Shown here: positions 1-8,002 of the stretch, piece after piece
How the letters are laid out: each line of letters begins with the position of its first letter
Numbering within the stretch: the first letter of the stretch is position 1
Source: Pseudomonas marginalis
GTDB lineage: Bacteria; Pseudomonadota; Gammaproteobacteria; Pseudomonadales; Pseudomonadaceae
NCBI RefSeq assembly: GCF_900105325.1
Contig: NZ_FNSU01000003.1
Coordinates: 310,001-374,000, forward strand
Direction of reading: 5' to 3'
DNA length: 64,000 nt
The notes under the pieces: model-generated
Told to the model about the DNA's origin: nothing
Databases searched by the model: none
What the model saw: only the letters and a program-made list of their open reading frames with translations
Translations under genes and position numbers: made by a program

Positions 1-878
1 ACATCGGCGCCGACATGGATAAAGAGGCCGCCACCAAAACCCACAAACTCTCCCGCAAACAGCTTGCACTGGGCATGGCGCCAACGGTAGTGCCGGAATT
101 TTCGGTGTTCTTTACTGCATTGCAACAAGCGCTCGACGACTATAACCGTCGCCCACATCGTGGGTTGCCGAGGTTTCGTGACCTCCAGACGATGCGTAAG
201 CGCCATCAAAGCCCCATGGAAGCATGGAAAGCAGCAGAGGCCGAAGGCTGGGAGCCGTTGTTAGCGAGTGCCGACATCGTTGAAAGCCTGACCCGGCCTC
301 AAGTTGAACGCACGGTCCACCGTTGCCAGGTGCAATGGAACAGCGGCACCTACTTTCTCAAAGACCTGGACGGTTTCCATGGGGAACAGGTCCGCGTCGC
401 CTATGACTTCCGTGACGCTAGCCGTGTTTGGGTCCACTCCCTTGAGGGCGATCTGATCGGCGAAGCGCTGCTCGATGGCAACGCTAGCCCGGCCATGCCG
501 AAAACTATGCTGGAAAAAGCCAGCGACAAACGCGAACGCGGCCAACTGAGCCGTCTGGTTAAAAAAGCCAAAACCATTACCGGGCAAGACGTCGAAATGC
601 GCGTTATCCCCGGCCATTCAAGCCAGTACGACCTGTCACCTGAGCAACTCGCCGAGGCCCAGCGATTTGCCCAACTGTCGGCACCGCAGGCGCCGACCTT
701 CGAACTACCAGGCGACCCCATCGCCCGCTACCGATTCTGGCAGCAACTCGACGCTCGCCTCACCAGCGGCGAATCACTGACGCCCGAAGAAAGCCAGTGG
801 CATTCACGTTACCCGCAACACTCGGACTTCACGTCGATTCAGCAGATGTTTGCTTTCGCCGACCAAGCCCGCGCTTAA
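1..878 (+). CDS. Mu-like DDE transposase A, C-terminal part (5' truncated by window)
   Basis: The reading frame is open to the left window edge, so the ATG at 15 is probably internal. The visible part begins near the end of an rve-type catalytic core (segment LDDYNRRPHRGL, with the NxRPH pattern of integrase-type transposases) and continues into the Mu transposase C-terminal beta-barrel and the basic tail. MuA binds the phage ends, cuts them and joins them to target DNA. MuB lies 24 bases downstream, as in Mu. The first catalytic acidic residues are outside the window, so activity cannot be judged. Confidence 0.9.
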   Translation, partial: IGADMDKEAATKTHKLSRKQLALGMAPTVVPEFSVFFTALQQALDDYNRRPHRGLPRFRDLQTMRKRHQSPMEAWKAAEAEGWEPLLASADIVESLTRPQVERTVHRCQVQWNSGTYFLKDLDGFHGEQVRVAYDFRDASRVWVHSLEGDLIGEALLDGNASPAMPKTMLEKASDKRERGQLSRLVKKAKTITGQDVEMRVIPGHSSQYDLSPEQLAEAQRFAQLSAPQAPTFELPGDPIARYRFWQQLDARLTSGESLTPEESQWHSRYPQHSDFTSIQQMFAFADQARA

Positions 879-902
879 CCCGAAACCTCCAGGAGTCGAA
901 TT

Positions 903-1622
903 ATGAGTGTTAATAAAATCGTACCTTTGACCAACGTCGGACTCTTATCCGCTGCTATTTCCCGCACCCATAATCGCCCCCAAGGGTTACCTGGGCTTGT
1001 GGTCATGTACGGCGCAAGCGGCCTGGGCAAAAGCGTTGGTGCCGCTTTCGCTGCAAACCAGCATCGTGCGTATTACGTAGAATGCCGCGACACCTGGAGT
1101 AAGAAGGCTTTTCTTCAAGCTATCTTGCGCGAAATGGGCATCGTACCGGGTACCACTTTATCGGTGATGGTTGACCAGGTCTCTGAGCAATTATCCCGGA
1201 GCGGTCGCCCGCTGTTGATTGACGACGTGCAGTATTTGCTCGAAAAGGCCGTCGCCAATGTTTTGACCGACATCTACAACGCCAGTGAAGGCACCATCGT
1301 TCTGATCGGTGAAGAGCGCGTGCCCGCCAGTCTGGCCAAGTTGGAGCGCCTGCATAACAGAGTGCTGGAATGGGTGCCCGCGCAGCGCGCTACCCTCGAC
1401 GATCTGCGTGCTTTGGCCCAGGCCAGCTATCCGAAGCTGCGTTTTTCCGACGATCTGCTAGAGGATCTGCGTGTCAAGGTCAGCGGATGCCTGCGCCGTG
1501 TTGCCGTCAACCTCTACAAGGTCTACAGCGAAACTCAAGCACAGGCCATCGACAGCATTGATCTTGCCGGATGGGGCACACGCGGCTGGTTTACCGGCGA
1601 AGCTCCGTCGCGGAGGGCCTGA
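903..1622 (+). CDS. MuB-like AAA+ ATPase, transposition target-selection protein
   Basis: This 239-residue protein has a Walker A motif GASGLGKS at residues 37-44 and a Walker B segment LLIDDVQ near residue 103, the pattern of the AAA+ ATPase MuB. MuB coats target DNA, stimulates the transposase and gives target immunity. The usual MuB N-terminal HTH is not obvious and the protein is shorter than Mu's MuB (about 312 residues), as in the B3/D3112 relatives. An AGGAG ribosome binding site precedes the ATG. Confidence 0.9.
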   Translation: MSVNKIVPLTNVGLLSAAISRTHNRPQGLPGLVVMYGASGLGKSVGAAFAANQHRAYYVECRDTWSKKAFLQAILREMGIVPGTTLSVMVDQVSEQLSRSGRPLLIDDVQYLLEKAVANVLTDIYNASEGTIVLIGEERVPASLAKLERLHNRVLEWVPAQRATLDDLRALAQASYPKLRFSDDLLEDLRVKVSGCLRRVAVNLYKVYSETQAQAIDSIDLAGWGTRGWFTGEAPSRRA

Positions 1623-1625
1623 GGG

Positions 1626-2237
1626 ATGCCAAGGATCAGAGCCGATTTGGTGATGGTGGGCGGTAAGTCCCCTCGCCAATACATTTGGGAAGCTATCCGC
1701 GCTGTCAACGCAGGACCTAAAGCACTGACAATCTACACTGTTGCGCGCAAATCGAACCAAGACGATCAAGCCGTACGCGCCTATTTTCGAGATATGGAAA
1801 AGGCCGGGATTGTCAGCAAAATCCGCAACATCGACCGCCGCGATTCCGAATGGACGCTACTCAAAGATGAAGGCGTCGAAGCTCCACGGGTCAACCATCA
1901 CGGCAAGCGTTCGACCCACGCAGGTGGTGTAGAAAACATCTGGCGGGCGTTGCGCATTCTTGGGGAGTTCACCGCCGCTGAGGCCGCAGCCGCAGCCAGT
2001 GTTAACGGTGTATCCATAAGTGAGTTCGGCGCTCATGTGTACTTGTCGGGCCTGGCAAAGGCTGGCTACGTGACTCGCACAGGCGGAACACCAGGCGTTA
2101 AAACGCGATTTTGTCTGGTGCGGTCGCGGTATAGCGGCCCCAAACACCCCATCTACCAGCGTGACTTCGACCAGGTCTACGACCCGAACTTAGATCAAGT
2201 GGTGTGGCGTAAGGCTGCCCAGGTCGTGACCGAATGA
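1626..2237 (+). CDS. Early phage protein, probable winged-helix DNA-binding
   Basis: The 203-residue protein follows MuB by 3 bases and overlaps the next start by 4. The first 80 residues (IYTVARKSNQDDQAVRAYFR, then DMEKAGIVSKI) read like a winged helix: a short helix, a recognition helix and a hairpin. A second similar unit follows around residues 110-165. I do not recognise a named family. Its place suggests a role in early replication or regulation, which is inference. Confidence 0.75.
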   Translation: MPRIRADLVMVGGKSPRQYIWEAIRAVNAGPKALTIYTVARKSNQDDQAVRAYFRDMEKAGIVSKIRNIDRRDSEWTLLKDEGVEAPRVNHHGKRSTHAGGVENIWRALRILGEFTAAEAAAAASVNGVSISEFGAHVYLSGLAKAGYVTRTGGTPGVKTRFCLVRSRYSGPKHPIYQRDFDQVYDPNLDQVVWRKAAQVVTE

Positions 2238-2614
2238 ACCAGGTCAATCTCACCGCCTGGGGCCAGGACGCGCCGTTGTTCGTGCGCCTACTTGCCGCCG
2301 AAGTTGCCGCCACCAACAAGACCAAGGCCAGTCAGCGCATCGGCATGAGCCGTACAGCTGTCAGCCTGGTTCTATCCAACCGCTATTCATCACCCAGTAC
2401 TGCTGGTGTTGAGCGGCGGGTAATGGAAACCCTGGGCCGCATTGAATGTGTCGCCCTCGACGACAACGTCACCAGCGATCAGTGCCAAAGCTATCGCGAA
2501 AAACCGGCACCGACCCATAACCCACAGGCTATGCAGCGGTGGCGTGCCTGCCAGCATTGCCCGATCAACCCCGACTGCTGCAACCAGGAGAATGCCCATG
2601 CTCGCCTCCACTAG
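2234..2614 (+). CDS. Early phage HTH protein with C-terminal Cys cluster
   Basis: 126 residues. A helix-turn-helix is visible around residues 30-55 (KASQRIGMSRTAVSLVLSNR), of the Xre/LacI kind. The C-terminus carries CQHCPINPDCC, a CxxCx5CC cluster that could bind zinc or an Fe-S cluster. It overlaps the upstream gene by 4 bases and the next by 17. Similar proteins occur in early operons of Pseudomonas Mu-like phages. The target is unknown. Confidence 0.75.
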   Translation: MNQVNLTAWGQDAPLFVRLLAAEVAATNKTKASQRIGMSRTAVSLVLSNRYSSPSTAGVERRVMETLGRIECVALDDNVTSDQCQSYREKPAPTHNPQAMQRWRACQHCPINPDCCNQENAHARLH

Positions 2615-2921
2615 TTGTACTCCATTGAAAGTCTTGACCCCGCGCCTGGCCGACCGCCTGCGGGTGTTCAATCAGTGCGCACGGACGTTGCAACAGATGG
2701 GCGTTCGCCTGCTACGCATTGAGCCTATGGAGAACAGCCTGACTATCGAACCTGCTGCCGGATTCAAGATTGTCGGCACTCAACCAGTCACCGGCTACCA
2801 ACGGCACCCCAGCGCCGGTAGCACCCGTTACGTCGTGCAGTTCCAGGGCGTGACCCTGGAATGGCGCGAGCCCATCAGCGCCACCCGCCCAGAAGACTGG
2901 GCCCACAGCACCGTCCATTGA
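2598..2921 (+). CDS. Small early phage protein, unknown function
   Basis: About 107 residues. I place the start at the ATG at 2598 because CAGGAG ends 7 bases before it; the ATG at 2592 is too close to that site and the longer frame from 2442 runs antiphase through the upstream gene. No motif is recognised. The second half has alternating hydrophobic residues (STRYVVQFQGVTLEWREP), suggesting a beta-rich fold. It sits in the early operon between the HTH protein and the DUF3164 protein. Confidence 0.65.
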   Translation: MLASTSCTPLKVLTPRLADRLRVFNQCARTLQQMGVRLLRIEPMENSLTIEPAAGFKIVGTQPVTGYQRHPSAGSTRYVVQFQGVTLEWREPISATRPEDWAHSTVH

Positions 2922-2931
2922 GGAACTGACA

Positions 2932-3552
2932 ATGACCCAACAACAAACCATTCCCGAAGGCTACCGGGTTGACGCGCAAAAACGCCTGATCCCCGAAGCG
3001 ATGATCAAGCCTATCGACTTGGAACGGGACGCCCTGGTACTCGCCTTGGTTGAGCAAGCCCGGAGCGCCAACTCGGTACTGGCAAAGTTTAAGGCTGCGG
3101 CGTTTGGCGATATTGAGGCGTTCGTGGAACTCAGTGCCGAGCAGTACGGGGCCCAGATCGGCGGCAAGAAGGGCAATGTCAGCCTGATCAGCTTTGACGG
3201 TCGTTACAAGATCATGCGTGCAGTCCAGGAAAGCATCGCCTTCGACGAGCGCTTACAGGCTGCAAGAGCGTTGATTGACGAATGCCTACGCGACTGGACC
3301 GCCGGGGCACGTCCCGAGGTAGTCACGCTGGTAAATGACGCCTTTCGTACTGACCAGAAAGGTGACATCCGCACCGCTCGGGTACTGGCGCTACGTCGCC
3401 TCGAAATCAAGGATGAACGCTGGCAGCGGGCGATGCAGGCTATTGGCGACGCGTGCCAGGTCATTGGCTCCAAGTCCTACATCCGCGTGTACCAGCGTGT
3501 CGGTGATACCGACCAATACGAAGCGATCAGCCTTGATATTGCGGGAGTTTAA
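2932..3552 (+). CDS. DUF3164 family phage protein
   Basis: 206 residues with the look of DUF3164, a family common in the early regions of Mu-like phages: conserved stretches IPEAMIKPIDLERD and GKKGNVSLISFDGRYKI, then a helical C-terminal half. The biochemical role is not known. It follows the previous gene by 10 bases with GAGGAA upstream of the ATG. Confidence 0.8.
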   Translation: MTQQQTIPEGYRVDAQKRLIPEAMIKPIDLERDALVLALVEQARSANSVLAKFKAAAFGDIEAFVELSAEQYGAQIGGKKGNVSLISFDGRYKIMRAVQESIAFDERLQAARALIDECLRDWTAGARPEVVTLVNDAFRTDQKGDIRTARVLALRRLEIKDERWQRAMQAIGDACQVIGSKSYIRVYQRVGDTDQYEAISLDIAGV

Positions 3553-3553
3553 A

Positions 3554-3823
3554 ATGAAAAAGACCGTCACCGCTTATTGCTTCATTTCCGGCCACATCGA
3601 TTTTGGGGGCTATGTCCCAGAAGGGGCATTTGGCTTGGCCGAGGGTGAGGACAAGACTGTCCGCCAGATCCTAGCGACCAATGCTGACTGGGATAAGACA
3701 ACAATGTTTGTTCCTGGTGTACGCAACGCTCAGGGGCAACGCGAGGGCATTACCGCCATCGCGCAGTTCATACAGCTCTTAGGCGAAAACAATCAATCCG
3801 GCTTTCGTGCGCTGGGGGTCTGA
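3554..3823 (+). CDS. Small early phage protein, unknown function
   Basis: 89 residues starting MKKTVTAYCFISGHIDFG. The start at 3554 is chosen because GGGAG lies just upstream and it follows the preceding stop at once; the longer frame from 3335 is out of phase with, and nested in, the DUF3164 gene. I do not recognise a family. It lies inside the early operon. Confidence 0.7.
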   Translation: MKKTVTAYCFISGHIDFGGYVPEGAFGLAEGEDKTVRQILATNADWDKTTMFVPGVRNAQGQREGITAIAQFIQLLGENNQSGFRALGV

Positions 3824-3825
3824 TC

Positions 3826-4242
3826 ATGGAGCGCTATCACGATACCCGGAGCGATCCGCTGCCGATCCACTCGGCGCAACACGAGATCGAGCGCGCCAAC
3901 CTTGAACGCCTGACAGCGGAGTTCGTGGTTCGTGGCGGCAAGATTCAAGAAGTCGGCCACAAGATGAGCAGCGCCCCGGCGACCTTCACCATCAACCCGG
4001 AGCGCTCCCCGGTCTATGCCCATCTATTTGCACCGACCGCCCCTGCGGTAAGCCCGGAGGTCGTCGTACCTAAAGAGCCCGAAGCCCCGCCAGTTGATGC
4101 CGACAAGCATGCGGGACTGATTATGGCTGATGCAGCCATGGGTAACTCCCCCAGGTGGATAGCCCGTAAGCACCACATGAGCGAGAAGTACGTGCGCCAA
4201 ATTGCCCGCGATTACCACATCACATTTCACAAGCAACGCTGA
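3826..4242 (+). CDS. Early phage protein with C-terminal HTH
   Basis: 138 residues. The N-terminal half is polar, the middle is proline-rich (about residues 60-85), and the end (MGNSPRWIARKHHMSEKYVRQIARDYHI) reads as a helix-turn-helix of the resolvase/sigma kind. It starts 3 bases after the previous stop. A DNA-binding early regulator is the simplest inference. Confidence 0.7.
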   Translation: MERYHDTRSDPLPIHSAQHEIERANLERLTAEFVVRGGKIQEVGHKMSSAPATFTINPERSPVYAHLFAPTAPAVSPEVVVPKEPEAPPVDADKHAGLIMADAAMGNSPRWIARKHHMSEKYVRQIARDYHITFHKQR

Positions 4243-4252
4243 GGAGACACCC

Positions 4253-4462
4253 ATGGCTGAGTACACCATCACAATCAAAGATGACGATGACTTTGGCATC
4301 GCCGTAAATCTCTCTGGCCCGTCAGGCTTAGAAGGCCCAGCGGCACGCCTTGCTCTTGGGTTAGTAACCCTTGCACCGAGGCTCATTCGCGGAGCGCCTT
4401 GTGACTGCGAAAAATGCCGTGCCGCCCGTGAGCTTTCGGATGACAAACCTACGATTCACTGA
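4253..4462 (+). CDS. Small early phage protein with CxCxxC motif
   Basis: 69 residues from the ATG at 4253, preceded by GAGGAGA; the longer frame from 4202 overlaps the upstream gene without a ribosome site. The C-terminus has CDCEKCRAAR, a short metal-binding-like cluster. Function unknown. Confidence 0.65.
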   Translation: MAEYTITIKDDDDFGIAVNLSGPSGLEGPAARLALGLVTLAPRLIRGAPCDCEKCRAARELSDDKPTIH

Positions 4463-4471
4463 TGCGAAACC

Positions 4472-4514
4472 ACCCGGCTTGCCGGGTTGGTCTGCCGGAC
4501 GTGGTGGTCCGGCA
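4472..4514 (+). other. Two tandem hairpins between early genes
   Basis: ACCCGGC-TT-GCCGGGT (4472-4487) and TGCCGGAC-GTGGTG-GTCCGGCA (4493-4514) are two perfect inverted repeats 5 bases apart in the gap before the DUF2786 gene. No T-run follows, so they are more likely mRNA processing or stability elements than strong terminators. Confidence 0.5.
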
Positions 4515-4536
4515 CTGATGAGCAGCCGAGGACAAT

Positions 4537-5208
4537 ATGGATCACAGCAAAGCCCTGGAAAAAATCAAGAAACTCCTGCGCCTAGCGGCGAGCGACAACC
4601 CGCACGAAGCTGCAGCAGCGATGCGGCAAGCTCGTGCCTTGATGGAAAAGCACCGCCTTGAGGAGTCAGACATACAGCTCTCCGAGGTGTACGAGTGTGC
4701 AGCCCGTAGCGGCTCGAAGATCAAACCAACGCAATGGGAAGCCAACCTGGCCAGCGCGGTCACTAAGGCTTATGCCTGCAAAGTGCTGTTCATGGCGGGC
4801 ATCGGTGAATGGCGCTTTATCGGTGAACTGGCAGAGCTGGCCAGCTACACCATGACGCTGTTACTGCGCCAGGTGCGCCAGTCCAGACGCGACTTTATCA
4901 ACACTCAGTTGAAGCGATGCAAGGCCGCGACCAAGACCAAGCGCGCTGATGTGTTCTGCGGAGCCTGGGTGTGGGGTGTTCGCCAGCAGGTTATGGCCTT
5001 TGCCGGTAACGATGAACCATCACCAGCCGCAGTGGAGTACATGCTCAAACATCACCCCGAAACTGTGCAGTCCAGCGGACGAGACCGCAATGCCAGCAAG
5101 GGCAACGGCGTACGTTCGTTAACCGATGCGATGCACGGCATCCTCGCAGCAGGTGATGTGCGTCTGAACCATGGGGTCAACGGACAAGAACAGCTTGCAC
5201 TCAACTAG
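4537..5208 (+). CDS. DUF2786 family phage protein
   Basis: 223 residues. The N-terminus (LEKIKKLLRLAASDNPHEAAAAMRQARALMEKH) is the hallmark of DUF2786, found in Mu-like phages and plasmids. The rest includes a helical region and KHHPET-type residues. The role is unknown. Translation starts 22 bases after the second hairpin, with GAGG upstream. Confidence 0.82.
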   Translation: MDHSKALEKIKKLLRLAASDNPHEAAAAMRQARALMEKHRLEESDIQLSEVYECAARSGSKIKPTQWEANLASAVTKAYACKVLFMAGIGEWRFIGELAELASYTMTLLLRQVRQSRRDFINTQLKRCKAATKTKRADVFCGAWVWGVRQQVMAFAGNDEPSPAAVEYMLKHHPETVQSSGRDRNASKGNGVRSLTDAMHGILAAGDVRLNHGVNGQEQLALN

Positions 5209-5222
5209 CGCTCAGCGAGCGC
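5208..5222 (+). other. Short hairpin overlapping the DUF2786 stop codon
   Basis: GCGCTC-AGC-GAGCGC is a perfect 6-bp inverted repeat with a 3-base loop that begins on the last base of the stop codon. No T-run follows. It may limit readthrough or protect the upstream message. Confidence 0.4.
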
Positions 5223-5244
5223 CGTGTTAGCGAAGGGGAACGCA

Positions 5245-5661
5245 ATGAACACACGAAACACCCAGCTCAGCAAAATTCATATCGCTAAAAAAGACCTCGG
5301 CCTGGACGACGAAACCTACCGTGCGTTGCTGGACCGGATTAGTGGTGTTCAATCGGCGAAAGACTTGAAGCCTTTGCAGATCGGGGCCGTGCTGGCTGAG
5401 CTGCAGCGTCTTGGATGGAAGCCCAAACGCGCCAGTAAGGCGGGCCGCAAGTCGCCAGTTACGCCAGTTGATCGCCAGAAATTGATGAGCAAGGTTGGCG
5501 CTTTTCTGGCTGAGGCCAAACGTACCTGGGCCTACGCGGACGGCATGGCATTGCGCATGTTCAAGGTAGAGCGTGTCGATTGGCTGGATTCAGAGCAACT
5601 TAGAAAACTGGTTGCTGCCCTCACATACGATGCCAAACGGCACGGGAGACCGACGCAATGA
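5245..5661 (+). CDS. gemA: Mu gp16/GemA family regulatory protein
   Basis: 138 residues from the ATG at 5245, preceded by AAGGGGA. The segment SKIHIAKKDLGLDDETYRAL followed by an SAKDL stretch and a basic middle is characteristic of the gp16/GemA (DUF1018) family. In Mu, GemA affects host gene expression and DNA topology; the mechanism is poorly defined. It overlaps the Mor start by 4 bases, matching the Mu gemA-mor pair. Confidence 0.88.
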   Translation: MNTRNTQLSKIHIAKKDLGLDDETYRALLDRISGVQSAKDLKPLQIGAVLAELQRLGWKPKRASKAGRKSPVTPVDRQKLMSKVGAFLAEAKRTWAYADGMALRMFKVERVDWLDSEQLRKLVAALTYDAKRHGRPTQ

Positions 5662-6104
5662 CTGACCAACTGTTCCCGGATGACTCCGATAAGCTCGACC
5701 CGAACAAAGTACTGGCTCACATGCAAGATCCAACAGTCCTGAACCGCTGGGAAGGGACGCTGAGAGAGATGGTAGAAATCGCCGAAGCCAAGCTAAACGG
5801 GGAGATGAAAGAAGGTGCTACGGCTGCTGAACTGGCACGGCACGTAGTGTTTGCGATCTGCGATGCCCTGGGCGGCTCCGTAATTTACCTGCCTCGGGGC
5901 GACTCGTTGAAGCGGGGAATGCGGGACGCCGCGATCTTTCATGACTGGAAAGAAAAAGGACTCCAACCGTTAGAATTAGCCAGAAAGTATCGCCTCGTGA
6001 ATCAAACCATCTATGACATCATCGCCAAGCAGCGAGCCCTGCATCGCAAGAGTGAGCCCGATCTATTCGGCTTTGAAGACATTGAAAAAGGGAGCATCCA
6101 CTGA
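5658..6104 (+). CDS. mor: Mor-family middle-operon transcription activator
   Basis: 148 residues of the Mor/C family: an N-terminal dimerisation region (residues 25-90, including YLPRGDSL) and a C-terminal HTH (LELARKYRLVNQTIYDIIAKQ, about residues 110-132). In Mu, Mor activates the middle promoter and C the late promoters; only one such protein is seen here, so it may do both jobs. It overlaps gemA upstream and the GYF gene downstream by ATGA. Confidence 0.9.
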   Translation: MTDQLFPDDSDKLDPNKVLAHMQDPTVLNRWEGTLREMVEIAEAKLNGEMKEGATAAELARHVVFAICDALGGSVIYLPRGDSLKRGMRDAAIFHDWKEKGLQPLELARKYRLVNQTIYDIIAKQRALHRKSEPDLFGFEDIEKGSIH

Positions 6105-6628
6105 TGAATGATACACAGTGGTTTTATGAGAACCGAGGGGAGCGAGTTGGGCCGTTTGCCGAACAAGAAATTAAAAATCTTATAAGGGCGAACAAGATAG
6201 GTCGGGGCACGCTCGTTTGGTATACAGGTATGTCGAAGTGGATGACCATCGAGACGAGTGACCTTAAACAGGAGTTTTTGGCGACACCGCCTCCTCTGGC
6301 TGGAGACAGAATTTCTGATTTGTGGGTTTGGTTAATCGCATTGACCCCGATTATTTTTATTGGCGGTCAATCGCGATATTTGGGGGCTGTCGCAACAACC
6401 GTTTGGCTAGTGAATGTAGGCTGTTGCTGGTGGGATATAACAAACCTCCGAAAGGCTGGCCATAAAAGCCCATCTATATGGTGGAGCTTCTTTTGGGGAT
6501 TGATCTTTATTTACCTCTATCTACGCTCCCGGCGATTAGGAAAAAGCCAAGCCCCTCTGGTTGTATGGCTGTCTTTGATTCTTGTGGTGCCTCTACTTTT
6601 CCACATGCTGCAAAGATCAACATTCTGA
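6104..6628 (+). CDS. GYF-domain membrane protein, probable cargo gene
   Basis: 174 residues. Residues 5-60 (WFYENRGERVGPFAEQEIKN) match the GYF_2/DUF4339 domain, a peptide-binding module often at the N-terminus of bacterial membrane proteins. Four hydrophobic segments follow at about 72-90, 92-110, 125-140 and 150-168. It is visibly more AT-rich than its neighbours, is not a standard Mu gene, and is followed by a terminator-like hairpin, so it looks like a lysogenic-conversion gene sitting between Mor and the lysis genes. Exclusion of other phages at the membrane is one possible role; nothing in the sequence proves it. Confidence 0.8.
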   Translation: MNDTQWFYENRGERVGPFAEQEIKNLIRANKIGRGTLVWYTGMSKWMTIETSDLKQEFLATPPPLAGDRISDLWVWLIALTPIIFIGGQSRYLGAVATTVWLVNVGCCWWDITNLRKAGHKSPSIWWSFFWGLIFIYLYLRSRRLGKSQAPLVVWLSLILVVPLLFHMLQRSTF

Positions 6629-6633
6629 GTGTG

Positions 6634-6651
6634 CCCCGCCCTTGAGCGGGG
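6634..6651 (+). terminator. Terminator-like hairpin after the GYF gene
   Basis: CCCCGC-CCTTGA-GCGGGG, a 6-bp GC stem followed by AACCTTCTT. It lies 5 bases after the stop of the GYF gene and before the next cluster at 6736. The T-run is short, so termination may be partial. Nothing else is seen in 6652-6735 except the ribosome site region for the next gene. Confidence 0.5.
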
Positions 6652-6735
6652 AACCTTCTTACGCGACGACGAAACTCCAACACTCCCCACTACGCGCGAA
6701 GCTAGCTCCGTTCCCCATGACGGCAGGCTCGTACC

Positions 6736-7077
6736 ATGCGCACAGATCCCGCTTCCCCAAAAGCCTTCCGGCCCAACCGGCCGCGCCAATATGCACGGCT
6801 CATCCTTGCCGCTGGGGATGACCTTGCTCGTGATGTCCTCCTAAGTAAAGTCCCCGCCGACTGGCTGGACTTAGTGCAGGCGCATGTTTCCCAGGGTGAA
6901 GCGCATATCCAGCAGCACGTGCGCGAGCAAGAGAAACTTCGCCCACCTGTAACTACCACCCGTCCGGCTACCACCACGTACCGCGAGCCGGTGTATGTCC
7001 CTGGTAATGCCGTAGTCGCAGCACGGCACCTGAATGCTTTGCGTGCATCCCTAAATTCCTCACGAGCGAACCCATGA
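6736..7077 (+). CDS. Phage protein of unknown function, first gene of lysis cluster
   Basis: 113 residues, basic at the N-terminus, with a helical middle and a threonine/proline-rich stretch near residues 73-83. No family recognised. It overlaps the holin-like gene by 4 bases, so the two are probably translated together. Confidence 0.65.
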   Translation: MRTDPASPKAFRPNRPRQYARLILAAGDDLARDVLLSKVPADWLDLVQAHVSQGEAHIQQHVREQEKLRPPVTTTRPATTTYREPVYVPGNAVVAARHLNALRASLNSSRANP

Positions 7078-7367
7078 CTCCTTATTTCTTGAAGCGGCGT
7101 CCCCGTGCGCCACGTATGACCGACTGGACCATCATCACGCTGATTCTGTTGATCGGATTGGCATTGGTGGCTCCGACAAAACTGCCGGTAGTCCTCTACA
7201 AAGCTGGCCTGGTAACCCTGGGCGGTGTTCTTGGCTACTGGATCGACCGGGCGCTGTTCCCCTATGCCCGTCCGAACAGAGTAATGCGCACCGCACAACC
7301 GCTGGCCGGTATCCGCCGCGCACTGGTCGTGCTGGCCTGCGTCCTCGGCCTGACCTTGGGGCTCTGA
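7074..7367 (+). CDS. Putative holin
   Basis: 97 residues with three hydrophobic segments at about 19-34, 39-57 and 80-97 and a basic N-terminus, the topology of a small holin. It sits directly before the lytic transglycosylase. No sequence signature is decisive: the call rests on size, membrane segments and position. A holin would permeabilise the inner membrane at the end of the lytic cycle. Confidence 0.65.
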   Translation: MTPYFLKRRPRAPRMTDWTIITLILLIGLALVAPTKLPVVLYKAGLVTLGGVLGYWIDRALFPYARPNRVMRTAQPLAGIRRALVVLACVLGLTLGL

Positions 7368-7369
7368 AT

Positions 7370-8002
7370 ATGCGCAGAGTTCTTCTATATATAGGCGCCG
7401 GATGCCTGGCCACAATTGTCGGGCTTGCCTTATCCACTTTTGCGCGTGCCGAAATCCCTGCCGAGGCAGAGCATTACCGCCGTGACTTAACGCGTATCGC
7501 CCAGGCCGAGTGGGGCCTGGATGCTCCCGTGGCCACGTTTGCCGCGCAGATCCATCAGGAAAGCCGCTGGAAGTTCGACGCGAAATCGCCTGTCGGTGCG
7601 CAAGGCTTGGGCCAGGTGATGCCCTCGACCGCCACTTGGCTAGCCAAGTTATTCCCCAAAGCTCTCGCCAAGGTTGAGCCGTATAACCCGGTTTGGTCTA
7701 TGCAAGCACTGGTCAGTTATGACCGCTGGCTGGCGGATCGGGTCCAGGCACGTACGCCCTGTGATGAGGGCGCCATGATGCTTTCTGCATACAACGGCGG
7801 TCTGGGCTGGGTGATTAAAGACCGCAAGTTGGCATCGGCTAAGGGCGCCGATCCGCTGACTTGGTTCAATTCTGTCGAGCGGTTCAACAACGGTCGCTCG
7901 GCCGCTGCCTTCAAGGAGAACCGTCAATACCCCCGTCTGATCCTGTTGCGGTGGGAACGGCTGTATGAAGACGCAGGCTGGGGAAAAGGTATCTGCCTAT
8001 GA
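7370..8002 (+). CDS. Phage endolysin, lytic transglycosylase (SLT family)
   Basis: 210 residues. Residues 1-27 form a signal sequence ending in FARA. The SLT fold follows: QIHQESRW with the catalytic Glu at residue 64, then VGAQGLGQVMPSTATWLA and SAYNGGLGWV, the classic goose-lysozyme-like motifs. It cleaves the glycan strands of peptidoglycan. The signal sequence suggests Sec export rather than passage through holin holes. It overlaps the spanin start by 4 bases. Confidence 0.92.
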   Translation: MRRVLLYIGAGCLATIVGLALSTFARAEIPAEAEHYRRDLTRIAQAEWGLDAPVATFAAQIHQESRWKFDAKSPVGAQGLGQVMPSTATWLAKLFPKALAKVEPYNPVWSMQALVSYDRWLADRVQARTPCDEGAMMLSAYNGGLGWVIKDRKLASAKGADPLTWFNSVERFNNGRSAAAFKENRQYPRLILLRWERLYEDAGWGKGICL

